A stretch of DNA of 12,063 bases from Planctomycetaceae bacterium (GTDB taxonomy: Bacteria > Planctomycetota > Planctomycetia > Planctomycetales > Planctomycetaceae). Below the pieces are notes generated by a model. That model was not told where the DNA came from, searched no databases, and was given only the letters and a program-made list of their open reading frames with translations. Positions 1-7,367 of the stretch are shown here, piece after piece (the first letter of the stretch is position 1; each line of letters opens with the position of its first letter). The stretch is from the NCBI GenBank assembly GCA_023258825.1, contig JALQWE010000067.1, positions 1 through 12,063 on the forward strand, given 5' to 3'. The position numbers were made by a program, and so were the translations under genes.

Positions 1-6
1 AATACA

Positions 7-783
7 ATGCGTTGCCTCAATCTCCTGCTGCTCGGCATTGTGACGTTCGCCTCGACCGGTTGCTGTGTCAGTATGTCCGGCGGTCGTCACTCCTCCTGCC
101 TCTCGTCTCTCTCCTCCTCCTCGTCCAAAAAGCACAGCGGTACTTGTCAGTGTGGTGCCTCCAGAAACGGGAAATCCTCGTTGTTTGGTCGCAGCCATCA
201 GGGACACGGCTACAGGCCAACTCCGCTGTGGAGCGGCTGCGGTGAGTGCACCGAATGCGGGATGGCACCAGCCACCTGCTCTGCCCCTTCCGGAATGGTT
301 TCTCCAGGTTGTGATGCTCCGTCCTGTGTCCAGCCGGTGTACACGCCGCAGCCGGATTGTCATGCTCCGGCCGACGTCTTCAGCCCCGGTTGTGATTGCG
401 GGTCAGGTCCGGTTTCCAGCATGCTGCCGCCAGCTTCCCCGGACTGCACTGCACCCGGTGGAGTGATGCATTCCGGACATCCTCCAGTCATGGCTCAACC
501 GTATCCGCAGCCATACTCACATCCGCATCCGCAACCACAGGTGCAGATGCAGCCGCAGCCGGTTCCACCGGCTCATTTTTCGGCACCAAATGAAGCTCCG
601 CAACCACAGGCCCAGCCGCGCGAGTTTTTTGCTCCTGAAAGCACGACACCTCCAACAGCCGCTCCGGTGAATCCGCCTGCCCCAGTGCCAGCTCCGGAAC
701 CGGCTCCGGTAGACGTACCAGCACCGACAACACCTGTCGATCCGGTCAGCTGGGAAGTGCCTGCGTTTCCGCCCTTGAAATAA
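7..783 (+). CDS. Cys/Ser/Pro-rich secreted lipoprotein-like protein
   Basis: I do not recognise a named family. The 258-residue protein opens with a short positive N-terminus, a hydrophobic stretch (about residues 4-16) and Cys19-Cys20, which fits a signal peptide. The pair could be a lipobox (STGC), although Ser at -3 is not the usual Leu, so ordinary export is also possible. The mature part is low complexity. It has a serine run at about 33-40 and 16 cysteines in all, including CxxCxxC at 78-84 and CxC pairs at 47/49 and 129/131. Degenerate repeats of the form P-x-C-x-A-P...SPGCD cover about 89-150, followed by Pro/Gln/His-rich and Pro/Ala-rich stretches from about 160 to the end. Cys/Pro-rich exported proteins are frequent in planctomycetes, and a cell-surface role is inferred. 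Only 6 bases precede the start, so its ribosome-binding site cannot be judged. Confidence 0.7.
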   Translation: MRCLNLLLLGIVTFASTGCCVSMSGGRHSSCLSSLSSSSSKKHSGTCQCGASRNGKSSLFGRSHQGHGYRPTPLWSGCGECTECGMAPATCSAPSGMVSPGCDAPSCVQPVYTPQPDCHAPADVFSPGCDCGSGPVSSMLPPASPDCTAPGGVMHSGHPPVMAQPYPQPYSHPHPQPQVQMQPQPVPPAHFSAPNEAPQPQAQPREFFAPESTTPPTAAPVNPPAPVPAPEPAPVDVPAPTTPVDPVSWEVPAFPPLK

Positions 784-816
784 CGCGGTTTGATCCGTTC
801 AAAGCCCGAGACACGC

Positions 817-887
817 ACCCACCAGCACTCGAGACATCCGGGGTCGTTTTCCAACGCCCCCGTTTTCTCAGGTCCGGTGGGTTTTTT
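817..887 (+). terminator. Putative nested-stem terminator after the Cys/Pro-rich gene
   Basis: An inner hairpin pairs GGGG-T-CGTT (840-848) with AACGCCCC (853-860), with one bulged T and a TTCC loop, and is followed by CGTTTTCT. An outer 7-bp stem pairs ACCCACC (817-823) with GGTGGGT (876-882) and runs into five more Ts (883-887). The T-runs lie on the plus strand, so the element would end the gene that stops at 783. The outer loop is long (52 nt), so the inner hairpin is the safer part. Confidence 0.45.
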
Positions 888-917
888 GTTGCGCACGACG
901 AATGTCGGACCGTGTTC

Positions 918-1376
918 TCAGAGCGATCGTCCATCCGACTGAGCCGGTGGTTCGGCTCTCGGAGCTGTCCGCGGAGTTCGGTCTCGGTACTCGGCCAGCG
1001 CTGTCTGCAGACTGTGACGGGTCTGTCGATCCTTTCGCAGAGATTTCCCGAGATGGATGCGGCTGGCAATTGCGTCACCCAACCCCAGCAGTAGCAGCCA
1101 GACTGCCAGAAACAGCATCGCCAGGATGTACCAGGTTGCGGCGAAGGCTGATCGAGTGACCAGCGGCAGGAAGTCGCTGAGGAGTATCAGCAAGCCGAGT
1201 GCTGCCATCACGGCTGCCGTTTGAGTCCGTCGCGCTCTTTGTTGCTGACGGAAGGGGCGGTCGACATCGGGTTCATTGGCTGAGTTCGTCTGTTGTCGTT
1301 TCTGCCATGACCACAGAAGGCAGCCGCAGGCAAAGACTGAGATCCCGACGGCTGCTGAAACATAATCGATCTTCAT
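918..1376 (-). CDS. Small three-helix membrane protein, function unknown
   Basis: The family is not recognised. From the ATG at 1376 the protein has 152 residues. Hydrophobic segments lie at about residues 5-24, 52-72 and 78-99. A charged linker rich in Gln and Arg (about 25-51) separates the first two, and a basic, Pro-rich cytoplasmic-type tail runs from about 106 to the end. The frame stays open for another 27 codons upstream. I prefer the internal ATG because AAGGGG lies about 8 nt before it, and a membrane segment then starts right after the N-terminus. It is divergent from rnpA and convergent with the lipoprotein-like gene on its left. Nothing in the neighbourhood suggests a function. 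Confidence 0.6.
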   Translation of the reverse strand: MKIDYVSAAVGISVFACGCLLWSWQKRQQTNSANEPDVDRPFRQQQRARRTQTAAVMAALGLLILLSDFLPLVTRSAFAATWYILAMLFLAVWLLLLGLGDAIASRIHLGKSLRKDRQTRHSLQTALAEYRDRTPRTAPRAEPPAQSDGRSL

Positions 1377-1720
1377 GATCCCGACCCCTTGCCGAGTTGT
1401 CGAAGTTTCGAGCTCTGCCGTGAGAGGCCGCTGTCCCGAAAGCCGCAGGATAATCATTGTGTGGCGATTGAAAAAGGAGTCGCAAGGTTGTGGGCACGGA
1501 GTCTCTCTGGATCCCTCGGAAACTTTGTGGTCGCCCAGCAGTTCAGCAGCGTAACAATCTCAGGGCGTGTCCGGTACAATCCATGGCACCGGTTTGAGAT
1601 GATCAGGTTCGGCGTCCGGATTGCGGGGAACTCTGTGGGCTCGTCAGATTGTCCTGAGTGGGGGCGTCTGTTTTACTGCACTGAGCGTGGGTGAGTGTTC
1701 CGATTTTGAAAAGAAAGATC
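1377..1720. other. Divergent intergenic region before rnpA
   Basis: This 344-bp spacer separates the minus-strand membrane protein from rnpA. I find no ribosomal protein L34 gene (rpmH) in it on either strand, although rpmH precedes rnpA in most bacteria. Open frames crossing it have compositions unlike real proteins. It should hold promoters for both flanking genes. Confidence 0.5.
1551..1580 (+). promoter_or_regulatory. Possible sigma70-type promoter for rnpA
   Basis: GTAACA (1551-1556) and TACAAT (1575-1580) are separated by 18 bp. The -10 box matches the consensus at 5 of 6 positions and the -35 at 4 of 6. The leader to the rnpA ATG would be about 135 nt. This is a sequence match only. 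Confidence 0.25.
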
Positions 1721-2101
1721 ATGCAGCATCCGTCTTTTTCTCTTCGGCCCGCGATGCGGTTGCGGCGTTCGCAGGACTTCGAGAAGATCTACGAAAGTGG
1801 TCTGCGAGCCGGGGATGGGCATTTGCTGGTCTTTGCCATGCTCAGTGAGCAGCCGCAGACACGGGCTGGGTTAAGTGTTTCCCGAAAGCATGGTTCTGCG
1901 GTCATCAGAAACCGCAAGCGACGGCTATTGCGGGAGGCGTTTCGGTTGAGTCAGCATCAGCTGCCGTCCGGTCTGGACCTTGTGTTGATTCCACGACAGC
2001 GAACAGATTCCTCGCTGCAGGATTTTGCAAACTCACTGGTGCAGCTGACTCGCTACCTGCAGCGACAACTGCAGCGACGCGGTGTGCCCCGTTCTGAGTG
2101 A
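1721..2101 (+). CDS. rnpA: Ribonuclease P protein component
   Basis: This is the small basic protein subunit of RNase P, which helps the catalytic RNA remove 5' leaders from pre-tRNAs in the cytoplasm. The 126-residue product has the family order: MRLRRSQDFEKIY at 12-24, GLSVSRKHGSA at 50-60, and the RNA-binding signature RNRKRRLLREAF at 63-74 (RNR-x-[K/R]-R-x-x-RE, with Arg in place of the usual Lys). Length is normal for the family (about 110-130). A GTG at 1691 would add ten residues. I chose the ATG at 1721 because a purine-rich AAGAAAG lies 3 nt before it and it fits family length, but the start is not certain. The neighbours are unusual: no rpmH upstream and no yidD or yidC downstream. 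Confidence 0.9.
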   Translation: MQHPSFSLRPAMRLRRSQDFEKIYESGLRAGDGHLLVFAMLSEQPQTRAGLSVSRKHGSAVIRNRKRRLLREAFRLSQHQLPSGLDLVLIPRQRTDSSLQDFANSLVQLTRYLQRQLQRRGVPRSE

Positions 2102-2233
2102 ATTCCGGAGTGCGGTGCGGGAGAACGGTCGAGTTCATCGCGGCATTCGCTGTGCGTAATCCTGATGGTCGGTTACACTGTTTGCTTCGACGGGATCTCG
2201 AAAACCTCTTCCTTTGTTGACGGGTGCGTGGCG

Positions 2234-2992
2234 ATGAACTGGACAGATCTGACATGGCCGGAAATCCAGGCCCTCGCGCCTGATACTCCTGTGGTATTTC
2301 CGGTTGCGGCTATCGAGCAGCATGGGCATCACCTGCCCGTAGCGACGGACAGCATGTTGTTGGGGGAAGTTGTGCGACGGCTGAGTATCAGCCTGAATCA
2401 GCAGGTCCTGTTTGCCCCCCTGCAATGGCTCGGTAATTCCGACCATCACATGGATTTCTCCGGGACCATTTCTGCACGGCCTCGCAGCTACCTGGATCTG
2501 CTGAACGAGCAAATTGATACCGCCCTGGCACACGGCTTCCGAAGGATTGTGTTTCTGAACGGGCATGGGGGAAATATTGTTCCCGGCAAGCAGGCTGTGT
2601 TCGAAGCTCGTCAACGATTTCGGCAACGCACGGACCTGCTGCTGCTGTTCGCCACCTACTGGGATTTTGCAAGACCGTGGGAGTCCCGTGCAGACCTGGT
2701 CCAGCGTTCCATGGGCCATGCCTGCGAATGGGAGACCTCCATGATTCTCCGAATAGCTCCACATCTCGTGAAGGACATCCAGAATCTGGAAACGGTTCCT
2801 GTTGACTTTGGGTTTGAACCAGCGTACCGCGGATGGACGACCAAAGATCGCACGCGGCCCGGACACATGGGATCTCCGCAATTTGCTTCGGCTGAAAAGG
2901 GTGAGCATCTGTTTGCGGAATTCACACGGGGCGCGGAGGACTTCCTGAAGCGGGTGGCTGCATGGGACGGAAGCTTTCTAGCGCACTCATAG
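2234..2992 (+). CDS. Creatininase-family metal-dependent amidohydrolase
   Basis: The 252-residue protein matches the creatininase/MftE/FAPy-deformylase-like family, whose members hydrolyse small amides or cyclic amides with two metal ions. Visible signature residues are EQHGHHLPVATD at 28-39 (Glu28, His30 and Asp39 as likely metal ligands), NGHGGN at 109-114 (His111) and HACEWETS at 162-169, corresponding to HAGExETS with Cys for Gly. Length is typical. The frame extends to an ATG at 2165, but the family fold begins near MNWTDLTWPEI, so I use the ATG at 2234. The ribosome-binding site is weak (GGGTG about 9 nt upstream). It follows rnpA after 132 bp. The substrate cannot be told from sequence: mycofactocin partner genes are absent here, and true creatininase activity is only one possibility. 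Confidence 0.85.
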   Translation: MNWTDLTWPEIQALAPDTPVVFPVAAIEQHGHHLPVATDSMLLGEVVRRLSISLNQQVLFAPLQWLGNSDHHMDFSGTISARPRSYLDLLNEQIDTALAHGFRRIVFLNGHGGNIVPGKQAVFEARQRFRQRTDLLLLFATYWDFARPWESRADLVQRSMGHACEWETSMILRIAPHLVKDIQNLETVPVDFGFEPAYRGWTTKDRTRPGHMGSPQFASAEKGEHLFAEFTRGAEDFLKRVAAWDGSFLAHS

Positions 2993-3390
2993 TGCCCTGC
3001 CCCGGGATGGCAAAACGATGTGGACTCCCGGAATAGTCGCATTTCGCTCCGACGAAACGACCGTCCGGGATTTTTACCTGGCGAATTCGCCGAACAAACA
3101 TTTTTCGGAAATCAAGCAAAAACGCTCCCGATTTTCCGTCGTGCCGCAGTGCCATCGTGCCCCGTGTGGCCGTCCCAGCCCTGGTCTACCGATGACGAGA
3201 CAACTCAAAACGAATAATCGGCAGCGTTTTTTGTTGACTCGGCAAGTTGTTGTGTTCCTTGCTGCAGCAGGGTAGCGCATGCAGACCAATTTCGGTCAGG
3301 TGAGCTGCGATCCTCGGAAAGGTTGTACCTGATCCCACCTTTCGGCCACGCTGAATTGATGTCCGTATGGCGAGTTTCCGAAGCGGCGTT
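2993..3390. other. Intergenic region between convergent genes
   Basis: This 398-bp stretch separates the convergent creatininase-family gene and GGQ-protein gene. No credible coding frame is visible. It has one clear inverted repeat (3317-3343) and a T6 run near 3226-3231 that lacks a good stem in front of it. No tRNA or known RNA motif was recognised. Confidence 0.5.
3317..3343. repeat. Inverted repeat, 7-bp arms
   Basis: GAAAGGT (3317-3323) and ACCTTTC (3337-3343) are perfectly complementary around a 13-nt loop. It lies 47 bp beyond the stop of the minus-strand GGQ gene. No T-run follows on either strand, so it is not a standard intrinsic terminator. A second pairing, TCAGGT near 3296 with ACCTGA near 3328, could compete with it. 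Confidence 0.35.
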
Positions 3391-3915
3391 TCACGGCATC
3401 AGTCTGTGAAGTCCGCGTTTTGCTCTCTGCTGATTGACCATCGCCAGAGCATCGGGGACGCGAGCGATGAAGCGGACAAGCTGTGATGTCGAGCAGCTGA
3501 GGGCGGCGGCGGCGGCTCGCACGTCATATTCTCTCGCATCAACAGCATCCAGTGCTTCAGCCAGCAGTGCGGGAAAGTCGTCGTGCCGTTCGTTGCAGAC
3601 GATGCGTTGGTCACGGCAGCGCTGTGACCACAATTGTGAAGGCAGGATCACAAACGAGTTGACGGTGCGAATTCCTACCGCCAGCAGGACTCGCAGGCGA
3701 AACACGGCCTCACGTCTATTGGCGTCCTGACTGCGGCGTTCCGCTGCAAAGGCGGTCAGCCCACTGGGTTGATGCACCAGTTCGATCGCGGTTTCCACTT
3801 TATTGCGATGCTGTCCGCCGGGACCGCTGTGTCGGGTTCGACGCATCAGGCACTGTTCCAGCAATCGCTCTTCGTTCCATGTGCTGGGGTGACTGATCCT
3901 GTCCGGGAGATTCAT
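3391..3915 (-). CDS. GGQ-domain peptide chain release factor-like protein
   Basis: The 174-residue product carries the class I release-factor catalytic domain without codon-recognition domains. GPGGQHRNKVETA at 31-43 contains the GGQ tripeptide that places water at the ester bond of peptidyl-tRNA in the ribosomal peptidyl-transferase centre. Family knowledge suggests rescue of stalled ribosomes, as for ArfB/ICT1. Instead of the Lys/Arg-rich flexible tail of ArfB, residues about 128-171 form an Ala-rich helical segment that looks like a helix-turn-helix (AAAALSCSTSQLVRFI at 135-150), followed by a VNQQRAKRGL-type end. The frame is open for 96 codons upstream, but that part is unlike the family. 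MNLPDRI at 3915 is the natural start, with only a weak AGG directly before it. Codon-specific termination is unlikely because the recognition domains are missing. Confidence 0.8.
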   Translation of the reverse strand: MNLPDRISHPSTWNEERLLEQCLMRRTRHSGPGGQHRNKVETAIELVHQPSGLTAFAAERRSQDANRREAVFRLRVLLAVGIRTVNSFVILPSQLWSQRCRDQRIVCNERHDDFPALLAEALDAVDAREYDVRAAAAALSCSTSQLVRFIARVPDALAMVNQQRAKRGLHRLMP

Positions 3916-4270
3916 CCTGTCACCAATTCGGGAAGCCGGTCGATTTGAAAGAAACAAGTACTGAGCAGGACACCGTGCGGGCAACGGCGTGGACGGGTGT
4001 GACGAGTGTGGTTCGTCAGAGCAGATGGCTGCGAACATAGTTGCCACTGCAGTTTTAACACGTGGCAGAACAGTGTGGAAGCGAGCTGGTGGCCAGTAGA
4101 TTTGTTGTCCCACGTATCGCAGATCCAGAAGCGCTGCGTGACTCCCGGACTTGTTGTCGGTACACTGTGATGTTCCGCAGAGCACCTCGATAGACAGATG
4201 CAAACTTCGGGACGTTTGTCGGCAATGGTGCTGATCTGTTCAAGTGACCTTCTATTGATTCAGAGATCAA
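3916..4270. other. Divergent intergenic region between the GGQ gene and mch
   Basis: This 355-bp spacer should hold the promoters of both divergent genes. The octamer TTGTTGTC occurs twice, near 4103 and 4152. I found no promoter pair good enough to list. Long open frames crossing it look like chance extensions of the GGQ gene frame. Confidence 0.4.
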
Positions 4271-5227
4271 ATGACGATTTCCAGCCTGATCCCCAACCTT
4301 AATCTTCGTGCTGCCGAATTGATGAATTCTGCCAGAGAGCGTGCTGCTGTTCTGGGGCTGCAACGTCTGCATGTTGCCGGGGCGGAAATCCTTGACTTTG
4401 GAGTGGCCGCAAGTGGTGGGCTTGAGGCTGGGCTGTTGCTGTCCCGTCTCTGCCTCGCCGATCTGGCCGATGTCAGCCTGGCACCACCGGATGGCAATCT
4501 GCCGCTGCCCCGGGTCTGCGTACGCACCGATCATCCAATTGCTGCCTGTCTCTGCAGTCAGTATGCTGGCTGGAAGATTCAGACGGATGATTTTTTCGCC
4601 ATGGGTTCCGGTCCGATGCGTGCTGTGGCACGTCACGAGGAATTGTTTCAGATCCTGCCGGAAACTGAGAATGGTCTTGTGGCCGTCGGTGTGCTGGAGT
4701 CCGGAGAGATTCCTTCAGCAAGTGCGATTCAGGCCATTCGGGAGGAGCTCCCTGAGGATTGTTCGTTGATGCTGGCCGTGGCACGGACTGCGTCTCAGGC
4801 CGGGACTCTGCAGGTGGTTGCGCGTTCCGTGGAAACCGCCCTGCACAAACTGCATGCCCTGCATTTTCCACTGGAGACGATTGTCAGTGGCATGGGGGTT
4901 GCGCCGTTGCCACCAGTGGCCAAAAATGATCTGCAGGGAATCGGACGAACGAACGACTCGATCCTTTATGGTGCGACGGTGAGTCTGTGGGTTCGCTGCG
5001 AGGATGAACTGATCAGTTCGATTGGTCCCCGAGTGCCTTCCGGGGCATCCGCGTCGCATGGACAAACGTTTCTGTCGTTGTTCAAAGCGGCCAATCACGA
5101 TTTTTATGCCATGGACGCGGCTTTGTTCAGTCCTGCTGTGGTGGTCTTTCACAATCTCCGTACCGGCCGGACGTTTCAATTTGGTAGTCTTGTTCCCGGA
5201 TTACTTCAGGAATCCTTCGGACTGTGA
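4271..5227 (+). CDS. mch: Methenyltetrahydromethanopterin cyclohydrolase
   Basis: Mch interconverts N5,N10-methenyl- and N5-formyl-tetrahydromethanopterin in the cytoplasm. In bacteria this is a step of the H4MPT-linked pathway that oxidises formaldehyde to formate. The 318-residue length is normal. Family features visible are LNLRAAELM at 10-18, LDFGVAASGGLEAG at 41-54, SQYAGW at 96-101, MGSGPMRAVARHEELF at 111-126, the ARSVETALHKL segment at 184-194, and GRTNDSILYG at 225-234. By analogy with the archaeal enzyme, Arg185 and Glu188 in that ARxxE segment are the likely catalytic pair; this is from memory of the family. The start is the only reasonable ATG, but its ribosome-binding site is weak (AGAG). 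No other H4MPT-pathway gene is nearby. The last 22 bp overlap the end of the convergent aminotransferase gene. Confidence 0.93.
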   Translation: MTISSLIPNLNLRAAELMNSARERAAVLGLQRLHVAGAEILDFGVAASGGLEAGLLLSRLCLADLADVSLAPPDGNLPLPRVCVRTDHPIAACLCSQYAGWKIQTDDFFAMGSGPMRAVARHEELFQILPETENGLVAVGVLESGEIPSASAIQAIREELPEDCSLMLAVARTASQAGTLQVVARSVETALHKLHALHFPLETIVSGMGVAPLPPVAKNDLQGIGRTNDSILYGATVSLWVRCEDELISSIGPRVPSGASASHGQTFLSLFKAANHDFYAMDAALFSPAVVVFHNLRTGRTFQFGSLVPGLLQESFGL

Positions 5228-6426
5228 GCCGAAGTCTGCAGCGATGCCTCGTGTGCCAGGATGTCCTGCACAGCAGCGACACAGGCCTGTAACTGCTCTG
5301 CGGTGTTGTAAAGGTGCGCTGAAAGTCTCAGGAAGCGATGACCATTCCATGAGCCGGTCAGCACTTCCGCGCCAATTTTTTCCCGCAGTGTCGTCTGCAG
5401 GCTGTCAGGATGTCCGTGGTACCCGGGTTTCCAGCCCGGTGACTGTGGCAGTTCCACAGCAACCATGCTCACAAAATCGGATTCTTCCGGTGTGCAGAAG
5501 GGGCCAATACCGGGGATCTTCAGCAGTTGTTGTCGTGCCGTGACCAGAAGTGAGTGTGAATAGCTGCGATATTCCCTCAGTCGCTCCGGTGTGAAAAATC
5601 TGACGGCGTCAGCCAGCGCCAGCAAGGGGGCTGGATCACGGGTGCCAAGCCATTGCAGACTGTCTTTCCACGATGCCGGTCGGCCGGCAATACTGCCTCC
5701 CCAGCTGATGATGGGAGTTTTCAATTCCGCAAGGCGACGCGGGTGAGCCCAGAGAAACCCGCTTCCAAACGGGCCGCATAACCACTTGTGACCACTGGCA
5801 CAGTAGTAGTCACAGCCAAGTTCATTCAGGTTGATGTCCAGCATGGCCAGGGCATGTGGTCCATCCACGCAGACCGGGATCCGGTGTCGCCTCGCCATCC
5901 GGCAAATCTCGGCGATTGGCAGAATGCAGGCTGTCGCCGACGTCACATGACTCGCCACAATCAGCCGTGTTCGTGGGGTGATTGCGGCTTCAATTGCCTG
6001 GACGGTGCCAGCTGTTGCAGGCGGAAATGGTAGCACTGCCGTCGTCATACGAGCATTGGCTTTTCGGCAAGCAGCCTGCCAGATGTTTTTTACGGCACCG
6101 TATTCGTGATCCGTCAGCAGGACTTCGTCACCGTCCGTCAGTGGCAGACTGCTGGCAACGATATTCATGGCCACGGTGGCGTTGTCGATCAGAACCATAC
6201 GATCCGGCTGCGTCTTGAGAAATGCAGCCACAACAGCCGTGGCATTGTCCAGTTCTGCCTCCATTTCACGGCAGTAGAATCGCATGGGTTGTTGTTCGAG
6301 CCGTCTGCTCCATGCTTCACGTGCTGCCGAAACGGGTTCGGGGGAAGGCCCAAAGGATCCATGGTTCAGATACAGCGATTCCGGATCGATCTTCCAGAAA
6401 CCTGCCAGTGGGTGAGGTGCTGTCAT
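5206..6426 (-). CDS. Class V aminotransferase, isopenicillin-N-epimerase-like
   Basis: This is a PLP-dependent fold-type I enzyme of 406 residues. The N-terminal LNHGSFGPSP (20-29) is typical of the CefD-like branch. DNATVAMNIV (81-90) lies in the cofactor phosphate region, VDGPHAL (187-193) supplies Asp188 for the pyridine nitrogen, and SGHKWLCGPFGSGFLW (211-226) holds Lys214 as the Schiff-base lysine. Related proteins include isopenicillin N epimerases, cysteine desulfurase-like and selenocysteine-lyase-like enzymes. There are no beta-lactam genes here, so the substrate is unknown. The start at 6426 is supported by AAGGA about 9 nt upstream. A perfect inverted repeat (6444-6462) sits just before that site. 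The gene is 77 bp downstream of the alpha/beta hydrolase on the same strand, and its 3' end overlaps mch. Confidence 0.88.
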   Translation of the reverse strand: MTAPHPLAGFWKIDPESLYLNHGSFGPSPEPVSAAREAWSRRLEQQPMRFYCREMEAELDNATAVVAAFLKTQPDRMVLIDNATVAMNIVASSLPLTDGDEVLLTDHEYGAVKNIWQAACRKANARMTTAVLPFPPATAGTVQAIEAAITPRTRLIVASHVTSATACILPIAEICRMARRHRIPVCVDGPHALAMLDINLNELGCDYYCASGHKWLCGPFGSGFLWAHPRRLAELKTPIISWGGSIAGRPASWKDSLQWLGTRDPAPLLALADAVRFFTPERLREYRSYSHSLLVTARQQLLKIPGIGPFCTPEESDFVSMVAVELPQSPGWKPGYHGHPDSLQTTLREKIGAEVLTGSWNGHRFLRLSAHLYNTAEQLQACVAAVQDILAHEASLQTSAHSPKDS

Positions 6427-6443
6427 GAAATCTGTTCCTTGCA

Positions 6444-6462
6444 GAATCCTCGTCGAGGATTC
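6444..6462 (-). promoter_or_regulatory. Perfect 9-bp inverted repeat before the aminotransferase start
   Basis: GAATCCTCG (6444-6452) and CGAGGATTC (6454-6462) are exact complements around one base. The repeat ends 3 bp from the AAGGA ribosome-binding site and about 18 bp from the ATG of the aminotransferase. It could be a protein-binding site for a dimeric regulator or an RNA hairpin affecting translation. No T-run follows in the direction of transcription, so it is not a standard terminator. Confidence 0.5.
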
Positions 6463-6503
6463 GTGGGCGTTCTCCTGCCTCTGGATGATGAACTCGCGGA
6501 CGA

Positions 6504-7367
6504 TTACAGAGATTCGAGAAACGCGCTCACCTGGCCGGAAACTTCAGAACGAACCTGCCAGTGCAGCAGATGCCCGGCGGAGGGGAAATCAAGCCGAATC
6601 AGGCCAGGGGTCAATTGCTGCAGTTGGCGCGCGTTTTCCTCGGTCAGCATGCCACCCAGATCCGGATTGCCACGAAGCAGCAGCAAGGGACAGCGAATGG
6701 AACTGAAGACCCGCGTATAGTCGTAACCACTCAGCCAGTGCTCCTGAAGGATGCTGTCCATGACGGCTGGGTCCAGTTCCCTGATGCAGGCTGCAGAAAA
6801 ACGCAGTGAGACGCTGTCACGAACATCCCGAATGCGGAGCTGACGACCATCCGACCAGGACTTCACGATTTCGTTGCCAAATCCATCAGCAAGTTCACTA
6901 ATCGACAGGTCCGAACGGCCTGCCCAGCGCCGCATGGCCTGAAAGACGGGGTGATACTGAGTTTCCCCGAGTCTGGCCCAGAATTCCGCTGATGGGGGAT
7001 CTTCCAGAATAACGGCTGTGATGCGTTCCGGACGCTCGGCAGCTGCTGCGGCAGAAACCAGTGCCCCCAGCGAGTGTCCGTACAGAATCACGGGGGCTGG
7101 CAAAGCGTCGATCGCTGCCACCGCATCTCGGACGTAGTCCACAACTCGGTAGGCCGCATTGGCACGTCCCGACGACCCATGTCCGCGAAAGTCCAGTGCC
7201 CGGACATGAAACCGTTCCGGAAACAGCATGGCGAGCGAGGAGAATGTTCGGCCTGCTCGACCAACTCCGTGCAGCATCAGCAGACTTTCCTGACCGCTGG
7301 TTCGCAATGACGAAAGACGAACACCAACGCCATCGCTGGTTGTGACACCCTGTGAATTCAGTCCCAT
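6504..7367 (-). CDS. Alpha/beta-fold hydrolase
   Basis: The 287-residue protein has the alpha/beta hydrolase layout. LHGVGRAGRTF (32-42) carries the oxyanion-hole HG, DFRGHGSSGR (59-68) follows, and the nucleophile elbow GHSLG (97-101) contains Ser99. The acid is probably Asp236 in RGNPDLGG, and His266 lies in SAGHLLHW. These hydrolases cleave esters, amides, epoxides or C-C bonds, and the sequence does not reveal the substrate. The frame extends upstream to a GTG at 7469. The ATG at 7367 has GGGGAA about 6 nt before it and begins just ahead of the domain, so I prefer it. No signal peptide is visible, so it is probably cytoplasmic. It lies between a phosphatase gene (209 bp upstream) and the aminotransferase gene (77 bp downstream) on the same strand, so shared transcription is possible but not shown. 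Confidence 0.85.
   Translation of the reverse strand: MGLNSQGVTTSDGVGVRLSSLRTSGQESLLMLHGVGRAGRTFSSLAMLFPERFHVRALDFRGHGSSGRANAAYRVVDYVRDAVAAIDALPAPVILYGHSLGALVSAAAAAERPERITAVILEDPPSAEFWARLGETQYHPVFQAMRRWAGRSDLSISELADGFGNEIVKSWSDGRQLRIRDVRDSVSLRFSAACIRELDPAVMDSILQEHWLSGYDYTRVFSSIRCPLLLLRGNPDLGGMLTEENARQLQQLTPGLIRLDFPSAGHLLHWQVRSEVSGQVSAFLESL

Noticed and set aside
1389..1694. Plus-strand 101-codon frame before rnpA
   Set aside because: No recognisable protein features and no good ribosome-binding site. It runs into the rnpA start region as a chance open frame would.
2089..2128. CCGTTCT/AGAACGG inverted repeat around the rnpA stop
   Set aside because: 7-bp arms with a 26-nt loop and no T-run; too weak to call a terminator.
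3018..3289. Overlapping short frames on both strands after the creatininase-family gene
   Set aside because: Several frames are open at once with basic, Arg/Pro/Ser-rich translations, typical of non-coding GC-rich DNA.
3916..4203. 96-codon N-terminal extension of the GGQ protein
   Set aside because: The composition is unlike a real domain, there is no signal peptide, and the family begins close to MNLPDRI.
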